Source: Dipylidium caninum (Eukaryota; Platyhelminthes; Cestoda; Cyclophyllidea; Dipylidiidae). Taken from it: DNA of 64,000 nt. The translations under genes and the position numbers were made by a program. Where the stretch lies: NCBI GenBank assembly GCA_017562135.1, contig QEYB01001522.1, forward strand, positions 682,001 to 746,000, read 5' to 3'. A model generated the notes under the pieces. The model searched no databases. It was not told the origin of the DNA and saw only the letters and a list, made by a program, of their open reading frames with translations. Of the stretch, positions 1-12,500 are shown piece by piece (the first letter of the stretch is position 1; every line of letters begins with the position of its first letter).

Positions 1-369
1 TCTTTTATCGATGTTTTGATGCTTAGGAAAATTTTCTTGGCTGTATTTATAAAGTGCGGCCCAGGAACGTTTGTAAATAAAATGCAGAAACTTCGCCTTA
101 ATCTTCAAAATGTGTATCACACAGATTTAGCTCCCTTATTTGTTGTTCCATCAAAAATCACAATTGGCACAGAGTACAACGTTTTAGCTTTATGCCATTT
201 AAATATGTTCATGGAGCTGTCAATAACCTTGCAGTACACAACTTCTTGTGGCAGTCTACATCAAACTTCCTCTAAAAAATGTTTAAATAAATAAATTTAA
301 TATGACTAAAGTACCGTTCGGGTGAAGAGACATGAACACGAGATGTGAGTTGCAGGCCTACCGTTTTAG
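1..369. other. Left-edge non-coding stretch
   Basis: No supported exon was seen. An open frame at 16-294 has no family resemblance and reads like AT-rich non-coding DNA. A splice acceptor (ttttag) ends at 369 and opens the first recognised exon of the TTLL gene, so this is probably intron or 5' untranslated sequence of that gene. Its start codon must lie here or further left. Confidence 0.5.
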
Positions 370-3300
370 CAGGATGGTTTCTCAGAAATTTACCGCACGG
401 CTGTACCATCTAAAACGAACATACCATTAGAAAGTGAGGTTGGTTGCCTTGGAGGTGGGCCAGTTGCCAACTACGAAGAAGATGATGATGTTTTGGAGAC
501 TCGCGAAGAAGCTGATGAAGGTAGTAATGCAGATTCCCATGTCAATTTGGATCAAAATTCAAACCATGGGCCCGCATTTACCCTTGTTGATAAATTGGGT
601 ACTTTGACACTCCCGAGCCGCTTTATGGGTGAGATGGATGGAGAATTAGATAATTATGAGGAATATGATAGAGATTCAGAAAAGGAGACAGAAACAAAAT
701 GTTTGCTAAACCAAGAGAGAAAGTCATTTTGTATAGAAAGCCAAGTTATAACCGATAGTGCATATGGAGAACCTATTCTTTCAATCCGCATGCCTCAAAA
801 GAAGGCTAAACGGAGAAGAAGGTAATTATATTGCACACTAGTGGTTAATGAATCATTTTAGGCTTGAGATCAACTTGATTAATTGTCGCTATGATTCAGG
901 TTGGTGTTGATTTACACTATTTGATTTTATTGCCTCATGTTTTTACATTGTTTTCATCTTATCGCTTTTTCTTTACTTGATGGAATTACATTGAGGTAAC
1001 CTATAGATGTCTATCAGCGAAATGTCAGCGAAATGTCACTGCGGGAACTGCGTTTTGTTTAATTATTGATACTTTCCCATCAGTTAGACGTGTTTCACAA
1101 AGGTTTGGATTCAGAGAAGTTGGAGATGATGAAGACTGGAACTTGTATTGGACTGATCTTTCAGTTACTATTGACCGCGTTGTCTCCATGAAAAAATGGC
1201 AGGTAAGTAAAGCTACTACCAGTTGTAGCCCCTTCAACTATGTTGATGCATGTAGCTTTCGTTGACTTAAAATTAAAGTGTGGTTGTATTTGGTCTGCAA
1301 AACAATTGTCAAATTGGATGCATAATATAGAACAATTGAGCTAAAAGAACCAGCTTCCAAAATATAAAGGTAGCTGTGTTCGTAGAAACCACCGTCAAGT
1401 AACACATAATGACCGTAGGCACAAAATATCTTCGCTTATGAACTGTTTTGATTAATGGACCGCTGGCTAATATTTCTGCGTTACTTGATGATGTCTTATA
1501 AGTGAATCCTAAAGGGATTGCGCTAAAACCCGGTCTAGTATGGGTCTTCGTTCTTTGTGTAGGCTAAGACGTGCCTTTCCCCGAAGTGATATGATAAGCG
1601 GGGTCGAGATGGTCTCAAAATCGCAAGCACAAAGTATTGTTAGTTAAAGAAGAGGGCGAAAATGAACGAATACCTGTATAACATTTATTAGGGGCAACCC
1701 ATGTTAATATTACTGTGGTATTGCAGGCCTTTTTAAAAATATTATAAGCTATGCCGTTAGGATGGAAGATTTTATACTGACAGGGGAGCGTGGGGGTGCG
1801 ACACCAAACACCGCAAAGAGCAATTTATTGAATGAGGATTTTGCCGAAAAAAACTTTGCAGTGTGATATTAATTTTAGAAAATCAATCATTTCCCCGGAA
1901 TGTCGGAAATTTGCAGGAAGGACGCATTGGCCCGGAACCTCAATCGGATGCTAAAACTCTTCCCCAAGGAGTACAGTATTTTTCCCAAAACATGGATTCT
2001 CCCAGCCGAGTAAATTTGGGCTAATACTAAACATGTTTTGTTTTCTCTGATTACAGTTGACTTATATGAGTGAGTTATGATAACATTGTTATTGCGTTCT
2101 CATCGACAGTCTCTGGTATATAAAGGGGTCGTCATAATCAACGTCCATGACATCGAATTCCTCTCATATTCGGAATATCTCATTGCGTCCTGCTATCTTT
2201 TCCCCTCTACACGCGCATTTAATGAGTAGCCCAATACTTAAAGCGAGGAGAGACGGAATAATTCGGGAGAGATTTGCATCACTTCTGTCTCATTTATTAC
2301 TATACAAGATGCAAAAACATACGCAGGCTTAATGACAAGTATGAAAGGGTGAAGATAAAGTCAGATTTGGCAAATAAATGGCTAGAATTGAATGTACTGT
2401 ATTATTTCAGCTGGGGTGATCTGCAGCAATATGCGCGTCAAAAGAAGAACCGCACTTACATTTTGAAACCAGATACGGGCTGTCAGGGGAAGGGAATTTG
2501 GATTACGAAGACGCCGCGTGACATCAAAGCAACGGAGAATCTCATCTGCCAGACTTACATAAGTCGAGTAAGTCAGAGGAAGGTCCATATCTGCACGCTG
2601 TTTAAATAATTTGCGCCCTAATCTTCAGTGGCTTTTTTGTCATTTTGTTCGCCTTTAAGTTGTTTACGATTTGTGTCTCGCTTCTAGCCTTTTTTGATTG
2701 ACGGCTTCAAATTTGATTTGCGGCTCTATGTACTGGTCACGTCAATAGTGCCGCTAAGAGTTTTCGTGTTCAAGGACGGGCTGGCGCGTTTCACGACTCA
2801 GCCTTACCGGGAGCCCACTGTCAATAACGTGGGCAACGTCTACATGCACCTCACCAACTACGCTATCCAGAAGCACTCGAACAACTTTGTCCGCGAGGAC
2901 GAGGAGGCGGGCACCAAACGACGCATCACCACCGTCAACTGTTGGCTCATCGAGCACGGCTACGACGTGGACAAGGTGAACTCTCGTGTCTCCTCTTTTT
3001 CGCCCCCCCGTTCTGCCGAAACCGTTTTGTCATGAGCGTCAGAAACTTTGCTCACATGAGCCGTAGCTATCATCATGCAACTCCCCACAACATTGCCTTC
3101 AAGGCACCATCTTATAATTTTGAGTACACGACAACTGCGATCTCGGTAAGAAATGCGCATGATGAAGAACTGGCGTTGCCGAATCAACCTTCATAATAAG
3201 GAAATATTTGTAAATAAGAATGGTACATTGGTCAGGACGAAAAACGCTTCAATTGTATTCAAGCTAGCCGCAAATTCAAGGCCTTTAAGTGACTACCTCG

Positions 3301-5853
3301 GCAAAGCCGAGCGTTCAAGCATATCAGCTTGATTTTGTACCAATTCCTGCTTTTTGTTATATTTTTAGATTTGGCATGATATCGACGACGTGATCCTCAA
3401 AGTGCTGATGTCGGGGCTGCCCGTTCTGAGACACAACTACAGAACCTGCTTTCCCACTCATGTAGAGACGTCTGCGTGCTTTGAAATTCTTGGCTTCGAC
3501 ATTATGCTCGACCGGAAGATGCGGCCCTACGTCATTGAGGTGTGCAGGCGTATTTGCAAGTGTTATTTGCCAGTCCCTTACTTGAGGTAATTCCGAAGGC
3601 TGCGAAATAAGCTGCGCTAGCGGAAAGAGACTTGGCTCACAGAAACTAATGAAGTGAACTGTGCCTCCCGTCGGGTGGTTAAACCGGCTCAAACGCTCAA
3701 ACTGCACAACTGGTCGCTTTGACCTGCTACCACCTGACAGTCTCGAGAGCTAATCAAATAAGGGAAGAAGAACCGCTGCTCCCACCTTATTTCGGCGCCG
3801 AAACGCGAGCGAGATGTTACAAAACTGTGGGATTTGTTAGATAGATGCATACATACCCTTTGACTGTGTGCGAAACGAAGAAGTTCAAATGTTGTACACC
3901 ACTGGGTCCTTGGAGTTAAATGTCCGGGAGCCGTCCCAATGATCGGATTGTCCACTATCAGTGAACCAGCTTCTTCACAAACGGGACTTCATTTAATTTC
4001 ATAGGGTGGGAGAAAAGGTGTTCGGCGAAATGGGTGGTCATAATTTGTTTTCTAGTAAAAGCAGCCCAACTGGAAGTTGGGTGATTTGTTTGAAAAGCGC
4101 CTTTGAACTGACAATGGCAGCTACTCACCGACTGTGACGTCAGCAAGTGTGAAAGATGAGCGTGGGGGACGAGCGTCGGGTCTTTTAAGAAAGTGCCAAC
4201 CCCCATGATTTTAACCCCATTTTCAAGGAAAATAGTCAGGAGCGTTTGGTTTCAGAATTCTGGGTGCCGATTCAACATGCAGCTGGTTATTCGTGCAATA
4301 CCGCCCTTAAACCGTTCATTATTACCGGCATAGACCTACTTTCTAGAAGCGAAAGCCTGTCCCAAAATAAGTCATTTAAATCCAGCAAGCACAACAAAGG
4401 CATCCCGACAGGGTGGTTGGGGGGAGTGCGTCAGGGCTTGGACGCACTCATGACCTAACACAGGCGAAATACGGGATGCGCACCTTGTCTAGGTGAACCA
4501 TTCGCCGAGCTTCCACACTGACAGCCAGTTGGACAAGGAGATCAAGGAGGCGCTGATCTGGGACACCCTGAGGCTGGCCAATTTCGAGGCGGTGGACAGA
4601 AAGAAGTGCATTGAAGAGGACAAACGCAGGATTCGACAGCGTCTTTTGAGGCGTAGCTTCGGCAAAACTACCAGGTCTGCCTTAACTTCCCGTAATGAGC
4701 CTCAATGCACTACTTTAGCCCTGCATTCCTGGTCAGTTCCATGAGACTTTTTTATCTAACTTAGAAATCTCAACTTTTCACAAAGTCGCCAGTTGCCATT
4801 TTGGTGCAGAAAGTTTGTATACTGTTTTGTCGAAAGACAAAATGGGAGTTTGTTGATTTCTCTACTTCTCACCACAGAGAAGACGTAAATGCGGAGATGG
4901 AGAGGTGGGCTGCGAAGGCCTTGGAATACGAAAACGACCATTTGGGGAACTTCCGACGAATTTATCCTTGCAAAAGCAACGAACAGTACGAAAAGTATAT
5001 CAACAGCAACACCACACTTTTTAGCGAAACTGCCACCTTCAAGGCGCGCATACAACACTCTCGGTAAGACCTCGTCAGACGCGAAGCACCACCTTCACCC
5101 TTAAGTGCCAAATAGGAATTTAGTGGTTCGCAAGCAGTGGAAAAATAAGCCCGGACCCTTCCGCGAGTAGTGCCGTGAATGAATTGGGGGCCACAAGAGT
5201 AGTAAAATAGTGGTGTTACGGGAGTCAGCCACATTTGCGCGCACGATGCACAACCTGTTGACTCAAGACAATGTCTTCCTGAAGACGACTGCGCGAGGAG
5301 ATTCGTGAACGCAAAGACAAATTGGAGTCGATTTTCCAACCTCGCCAAAACCGCATGCGACCCGAGAGTCCGGGACGCGCACCAGCGATGGGAGGAATAC
5401 GGCGGCGCGCTTCAAAAAGTCGAGGAGGAGGTTCGGGGCTGCAGCGGACGAGTTCAGGAGGACTTGACAAGGCCCTCCTCTCGTGGCGAGACGCGGCGCG
5501 GAGGACCCCCAACTCAGCCGAATTCACTCTTACCGTCGGAATCTGTGAATTCCTTCGAGGCGATACGCATCGACGATTCGGAGGAGCGCGAGCGATGTTT
5601 AGCTATGGAAAGACGCGCTGTCCTGATTCGCAGCCTGGGGGTTGTGGACGCTGTCTACAGACTCCTTGCGGGAACTCCTGGTGTCGAGCCCTGTGGTGGA
5701 ATTCCCAAAAAGACGAACGTCGCCGATGGTGGAAAGACAAGGCAGCAGTCAGTGGCCAAACCAGTCGACATTGTGCTCCCCCAGTTCCCGAATTCATCGG
5801 CAAATAGTGAGGCCACTCATGAGTGCCCTGACTGCTATGCAAACTTGCCCTGA
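370..5853 (+). CDS. TTLL6: Tubulin polyglutamylase, TTLL6/TTLL13-like (5' end not found)
   Basis: This enzyme ligates glutamate chains onto tubulin tails, typically on ciliary and flagellar microtubules. Exons: 370-821, 862-899, 1084-1202, 1879-2009, 2411-2567, 2688-2975, 3369-3539, 4493-4674, 4878-5063, 5285-5326, 5367-5853. All phases agree, giving about 750 residues. Seen motifs: an acidic leader ending in KKAKRRR; INLINCRYDS and DDEDWNLYWTD (N-lobe); NHFPGMSEICRKD; the ATP-grasp stretch KPDTGCQGKGIW; DGFKFDLRLYVLVTS; HLTNYAIQKHS; ACFEILGFDIMLD; and VNHSPSF with the metal-binding Asn. After the catalytic domain, IYPCKSNEQYEKY and RRAVLIRSLGVV match the TTLL6 microtubule-binding tail as I remember it. 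The junction near 5285 is ambiguous. An acceptor at 5284 plus a 40-nt intron (5327-5366) keeps a charged helix (RRLREEIRERKDKLE). An acceptor at 5267 would instead read straight through. TTLL13 is the main alternative name. Confidence 0.9.
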
Positions 5854-5870
5854 CTGCTATGCAAACTTGC
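5824..5870 (+). repeat. 22-bp tandem duplication over the TTLL stop codon
   Basis: Two adjacent copies of a 22-bp unit beginning tgccctgactgctatgc run from 5824 to 5867, with 3 further matching bases. Because 22 is not a multiple of 3, the second copy shifts frame and supplies the TGA at 5851-5853. With one copy the frame would read a few residues further (ending ANLHGC) before stopping. Confidence 0.9.
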
Positions 5871-6963
5871 ACGGTTGTTAACGAAACACTTGTTTTGACC
5901 ACTTGCCTCAATACCATGAGAGGTTCTAGATCTTAAGCCTTCAAGAGAATAGTTTTGCCAGGACCCTGTATTCCATTCAACATTTAATTCCAGATATACC
6001 AGTTGCTTCAATATTCTTACAAGCATTAGAGTTAAGTCCATTCTTCGCAGCTGCCCTCACTGTTTTCACTCTTGCCGATTACCTTCGAATGCGGACTTAT
6101 AAATGGAATATGGTAGATTGTTAAGGAATCTCTAGTGCTGTGGTGAACGACTAGTCTAAAAGCGAGAGCAATACTGGTAAAACATTAAATAGAAATACCT
6201 TCTTATCCCCAGCCTAATTTAGTTCTGGCCATGACACTTGACCATCATTGTCTGTAGATTTGCGGATGGATGCACGGAGCCCACGAGAGTCGCGGAAACC
6301 GGGACTACGTCTGAGGACGGTAGGTTTGATCTCTCGCGAAGTCTCTCACCTGAAAGGACTCTTCGCAACTGAGGTGCAAGCGATCTAAGCGGTGTGGGGT
6401 TAGCCGACTCAAATTTAATGCTTTTCGTGGACATTGACTGCCCGCCATTAGCTTTTAACCAGGAAATTTGATGTGAATCAAGAAGAGAGGATCCGAGGAA
6501 ATATGGATGACTGGCGCTGTGAATATTTCACAGTTAAATGTTTAACTTGCAGCCAATAGCGAACTTGCACATCCATTTGCTACATTTTCTTTCAGAAACA
6601 GTTCTTATAATTTACTTTCATAAACCACGACGTGAAATGGTTACCCGAGACAATCTACTGCACCACATAGCCTAAAGCCTAAGCATCGGTCGTCGTTTAC
6701 CTTGAAAGCCGCTCACGTCAGACGAAGAACGCATAAATCCACATGGAAGACACAGGGCGTGGGGCAGTTATAGGGCCTCCCCATCTAGCTCCCCTCACCA
6801 CTTGTGCGCAACGACGAGTTTGATGCGGTCGTGAGCGTGTAAGTTGAAATTTTTACACATAACAGCAAGGTAGTAAATAAAATTCTACCACAAGTACCTG
6901 GGGCCATCAGTGAAATTTTGTCTTTATCAATTTTATCACGGTTGCATTAATGTTGCCACTTAG
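5871..6963 (+). other. Non-coding gap after the TTLL stop
   Basis: About 1.1 kb with no convincing exon and no AATAAA signal close to the stop. It ends in a good acceptor (gttgccacttag, ending 6963), so it may be an intron of the TTLL gene rather than intergenic DNA. Confidence 0.5.
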
Positions 6964-8463
6964 CGACAATCGAATAACTCGCGTTCCAACGTCTCAAGCT
7001 TGTTGGAAAATCAGCCAATTCATATAAAAATTAGCAATTTGAAGATTCCTCGCAACCTGCCGATTCTGGGCAGGGGTTACACGCATTCGCGAGCGGGAAA
7101 TGGGGATCTGGTGGAGATGGAGATGCAGGACGAAGCGGAGGCCATAGCCGACGCCCTGCCTCCGGGGGTAGAGCTTTCCTCACTCCACCTGCGCCTTCAC
7201 GGAGTCTTCCCGCCATCATCGTTCACGGTGCCGCCCTCGGGACCGGCCTCGGCAGCACGGGAGCGCAGCGGTGGCCGTCACCAGAGCGTGCGCCTCGGCG
7301 CGACATGCTCCGCCGCCTCCTCCGCACTCGTGCATTGGGCTAAACAGCCCCTGCACCAAGCGCCCATCCTTTATGGCTGCGCGCACTCTTCAGAGCGCAG
7401 GTCCCTCCAGGGTGCCAATGGCCAAAACTCGCCCGCATTCGAGGGACATTTGTGCGGGCTTGGTAAGGTCTACTGAGTTTGTTGAGTGCGATAAACCCAT
7501 CAGTCAGTGCCATTTCTTTTCACTTACCACGTCTTTTTAAAAAATTAACGCTATGAAGACAGGGAGAAGTGAAGGCATTTACTACATTTGGTGTCAAGGC
7601 TTGTTCAAGCTTATTTGAGGAAAGCACAAACACAAAAAGCACGAATTCCGGCATCCTAACAAAACCATTTACGATTAGTCTCCCTTTCAGTTCATCCGAG
7701 TTACTGTCAGACCGCGTGCCAAGGCGAAGTTGAAATTTTGTCTGCAAACTTAGGCGAAAATTAGTGCAATCAACTCAAAAAAAAATATAAAAGTATCTCA
7801 AAGGAACTCTGCACGGCCCATTGGTTTCTTTGGGGATCTAGGACACAGATATGGTCAAATTTAGGCAAGGAAAGTTGTTTTTGCACCTCTCTCCCCTAGT
7901 CTTAAAATGAATTACCATTAGATGGGTGTCGTAGGGACGCCCCGTCAAAGTTTAATCGAGTGCTGCAACGTTGGGCTAACGCCGTCACCCCAGACGATGG
8001 TCACCATCTTCGCCCTTCTCCCCATCCACCCCCCCCCCACTCTGTGCTTACAATAGACCGGAGAATAAAGGCGATCTAGCTGGTATTCCGCACGTCAAGG
8101 TAATGCGCTAAAACACCCTACGTAGGTTGGTAGCATTACAATATCTCCTGGGAAGAAAATACAAATGAATTATAGTTTGATTCTTTTGCTTAAGAGAGTG
8201 TGGATACTGAGCTCGAGGTGAATCAAAACATGTTGGACGTACCCGTGCCTTGCGTTTTGACCGAGAGCAACTCTCTGCATAAACGGGTGGTCGATGACTG
8301 CAACAGACGTTCTGAATGTCCGATGGGTGGCACATTCCCCCCAATTCAAAGTATTCCGAATGCCATCAAGGTCAAGCGGCTACTCCTCGGGCCGAACGAG
8401 GCCCCGGTGTCCACTCGAGGGATGCGACCCCCCCGAATGCACGAACTGCACTTGCACAAGTAG
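6964..8463 (+). CDS. Two-exon coding block, possible 3' exons of the TTLL gene
   Basis: Exon A, 6964-7462, starts after a strong acceptor, is open with no early Met, and ends at a G|gtaag donor in phase 1. Exon B, 8195-8463, starts after aag at 8194 with two bases completing that codon, then runs to TAG. The phase match and the high GC of exon A against AT-rich flanks support real coding. The protein is low-complexity (Ala/Ser/Pro/Arg) with an acidic patch (VEMEMQDEAEAIADAL) and has no domain I recognise. With no start codon at its 5' end, it is more likely a C-terminal extension of the upstream TTLL transcript than a separate gene. That requires a phase-0 donor before 5853, and the available ones are weak. 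Confidence 0.45.
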
Positions 8464-8767
8464 GAACCACCAATTGCTCGCAGTGCTCACCTCCCCCTTC
8501 CCCCTCTCAGTTTCTCCCGATCTCCAACAATCTGGACCATCTCACTTCTTCTGCTTCTTTTACTCAGTGGTTATCACACCTCCATCACCGAAAAAAACCA
8601 GCGTCAGTATAATTAGATGGCGGCTACCTGAGAAAAGGCCATTTGCCGTGCTGCGTATTCTTACTAAATACTTGTCCTGGTTGATGTATTCTCATGCTTT
8701 CACACAATGCCTCGATGAAGCAATATTTGGATTTTTCAATCAACACGGTTTGGTTTAATCATAGGCA

Positions 8768-8773
8768 AATAAA
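8768..8773 (+). terminator. Poly(A) signal AATAAA
   Basis: A canonical hexamer about 300 nt after the stop of the two-exon block at 6964-8463. It is a plausible transcript end for that block and, if spliced together, for the TTLL gene. Confidence 0.4.
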
Positions 8774-9554
8774 TTCCTTTACGTGATACCAAAATTCCTA
8801 AAGCGGCAATTGAAGAAATGGATTAACTTGAAGGGCCACAAGGCATTTTGGCAACTTACTCAGTCTGGCTTGAATATATTTTTGAAGGAACTACCTGATC
8901 GCGTCTGCAAATAGAAGTGTTTCCTTGATCAAGATCCGCCCGCGATAATTTGCCATGTAGATTTTCGAAAGGCCATAATTTATTTACTATAAACAAATCC
9001 CAGACAAGATGGCGGCCGTTCCCACTTACCAACACAGTCATCTACCTTGGCATACATTCAAAATGGATGTTTTCTTAAACTACATAATTTTTGATGACGT
9101 AAGTCGTGTACTCTGGTTTTATAAATAAGTTGGTGGAAAAAGTATGCAGTTAAGAGAGACAAGTCATCCGATATACACTTGTATTTAGATGTCCTCAAAT
9201 TTAATAAGGTGAGGAAAATAAGAAAATATACATTCACGATTGTTCCGCAAAATCCCTTACGAGTCGAATGAAGAGATTTGCAATCATGAGAAGCACTTTG
9301 TTCCAAAGGATTCTACTTCAGAAGGAGAAGCGCATAGAAACTGTGCCAAACAGCGCTGCCGTATTTGATCACGCACTGAATTAATTACATTTTTATATGG
9401 GCAAGTTAAACTGCACTGTTTTAGAGCCGAACAAAGAAGCGCGGTGAAATTCAAAATGCTCGTTGAGGCTGTAGTCTCCTCTGCTACGAACACACCGGGG
9501 GTAGCCTAAGTCAGCAGTCAAAATGAACTCACGAATGACGTTCCCAAACAGTCG
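8774..9554. other. Convergent intergenic gap
   Basis: Lies between the 3' ends of the plus-strand TTLL region and the minus-strand THADA gene. Only short AT-rich open frames are seen, with no motif or splice-supported exon. Part is probably the 3' untranslated region of the THADA gene. Confidence 0.6.
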
Positions 9555-12500
9555 TTAAGTATTATAAAACAGAATTACCTCCGAATTACTACAGAACATT
9601 GTACTTCCTTTGAGTAAGTCTTCTTGGAGCAAGTCGAGGAGGGCCTCCACAGCATCCTTCTTAAATATGGAAATAAAATTGGGCAAAAATAAGGATAAGA
9701 CGACCGAGGGTAGAGGTTTTTGAGGGAGTCCATCCATTTTGAGCAATAGTTTAGAGGCTGTAAGGGCTGTTATCATCAGAACCTCCTCATCGGTCTCCAG
9801 AACGAGGCTCCGCAAGACAGCCAGATTGATACGAAAATGAAAAACACCTCCAAAAAGGAAAGAAGGATCATCAGGTTATGACGATACCTGAGATGAGACA
9901 TCATATGAGCGTCTTACAGATTCCATTGTCTTCCTTTAGAGAAAGGAGGCGATCGACAGCTAAGAGAGCCTCAGCACGAGTACTCCAATGAACCCCACGC
10001 CGTTTCGGGTCTATACATTCGGAGAGAAAATCAAGCGCCTCCGCTGTATTTTGTAATGAAAATCCATAGACAGTCAATAGTGGTCCCAGATGAAGAGGAA
10101 TTTCTCCAACAGAAGTTAACAGTTCAATACATTGTGCCAGTGACTTGTCGATTTCCATTAACTTATCGTGGGTTGGGGTAGCTGTTAAATTTGCAAGCAC
10201 TTGCGAGGCATAAAAACCGTTCGAAGAATAAGGTTGATAGGGACAAGTGTCGGAAAGCATAATCTCATCAACCAGGTAGGGAACCAAGCCAGTTAGATCC
10301 AAACTTCCACCGCATGGGCGGACATGAGAATGAGAAGGCGAAATTTCGGAAAGGAGGATGATAACATCCTCGTGCCACAATAAACGTCCGCACTGTGAGA
10401 AGTCAATATGATCACCGTTAAGGCGTCCTGCGAGAAGTCCTAAGGCTACTCGTTTCAGCTAGGAAGTAATTTACAGGAAGGAATAGAGCATCTTACCTCA
10501 GGATTAGCAACACTCAGCACGTCTTTCATAATCCCTTGTTTACTGGAAAACTCTTCTCCCAATGCAACCTGAACTTGGACCAGAAACCCCATTGTGGACG
10601 CATCCAGAATACCCGGTGATGCAGAGCTAAGGCATTGTTCTGCTTTGAAAGTTGTGCAGACCTTCGGTAGACCAAAGGCTAGGACGCATGCTAATAGTGT
10701 ACTTCTTACGATTGGACAATGGTTGAACGAAGATTCGGTGCAGGATGCAACCATGTGGGAAAGCATAAGAGATAATTCGTGTAAACAATCATGAGGTGAA
10801 TCATTTCGTCCTGCATCCATTCTACGCGTTGGCCAATATTCACATCTGATGATTTCTAAAAACTGAAGAAAAAAAATCCCTCTGAACCCATAGAGTAAGA
10901 ACTTCCATAAAGCGCCTATAAAAACACTTGACGTGTAGGAGTTGGGGTAATTGCAAGGAACCGTGATTTTTACAGAGTTCGGGTTTTAGGTGTAAATAAT
11001 TATGAGGAAAAAATATGATTGGGAACTACTACAGAGACAAAGTAGATCCCCATAAATTAGATTTATGGTGGCACGATGTTAATATTTCGTAATGAAAGAG
11101 AGGCATAAGTGGTCAAACACGTTTAATATATTTTGCAAAATACTTTAAAAAGAATCCTAAAAATCTATGACCAGCGCTACAACCTCAGGGGTGTGTAAAA
11201 TACAAAGAAAGTATCTATGACAACCAAATCAACGAAAGTGTCGAAATCAGGGGGTGTCATGAAATCGGAAGAGACAGACCTGTAGAAGCATCCCATGCAC
11301 GAGGTTAGTTCGGAGACGAAGGGGTTGATGAGAAGTAAAGTAGGGAGAAACTATAGAGAGAATGCGATGTGCCACCCGAAGAAGAGAAGAAGGAATCAAC
11401 AGAGCCGTCAGCGCCTTAGCGGCCAGCAAGCGGATTCGCATGTCTGCGGCACCGGCACATCTATCCAGCAAAATGAACAATGAGACGATCACATTGGTGA
11501 ACGATAAAAGTTGTGAATGTTGTTTCAGGACGTGATGAAACAGACCTGAAAAGGAGGGGTATAAACGGCCGAACTATAGTACCATCCGTTGTTGCCTGTT
11601 GGACTGGCGGCAAAAGCCGTTTGAGGAGGTTGAGAAGAGCAAATAATTTCGTTTTCCCTATGTTCGGTGAACTGCAACGAAATACCTTTTACATAAATCG
11701 TTTTGGCGAAGTGAAGTAAATCCTAAACGGGATATTTCAAAGAGACTGCAAGAATGACAGATTTGCACCAAAAGTAAAATCCATCGTCCTACAAAATAGA
11801 AATCTGCAAATATTACATGAAAATGTTGTTTAGGCGTTTTTTAATAGAAGGTATCGTGTTTGGAACAAAGGTCACACAAGAACGATGTTGCTAGTGTTTG
11901 AAATATGGTCTCACTATCTAAAATAAACTACTCATAGCTGCAATAAGTAGTAGATTTTTGGTAAAGCGTGGAGTTCAGACCATTTAAGATGGAAAGAAAT
12001 GAAACATGCATCATAAAGGGAGCAGTACCCGAGTTCACCGACTGTTTGCTTGAGACCCGTCAAAATAGCCTCGCGCATTTTCGGAAATTTAGAAAAGAAC
12101 ACAGAAGAGGCCATTCTAAAATAGAAGTTGGCACCAAAATCGAAAATAATAAAAAAATTAAGGATGCAACATATTTTACCGGTTTTTTCTACTCTCACAA
12201 TCTCGTGTTCGGTTGACACCAAAAATGCGTTCCATCAGGGCGCTATAAAGCATTAACGCAGCGTTGCGTACCTACAAAATCGAGAATGAAGTACTAAACA
12301 GAGTGAAGGCAAACGAGAACGACGATGACGAAAAAACGGAGATAAGGATAAAAATGCATATCAGACAATATCAATGGGTGGATTCAGCGCGCTATCGTTC
12401 AAACGCTGCGAACATGAAGTCAACAAATACTACTTCCGTAGGTATCGTAAGAGAGACGTCCATTTTTTGTCGCGAGAAGACAAAAAAGTTGCCGACATTG

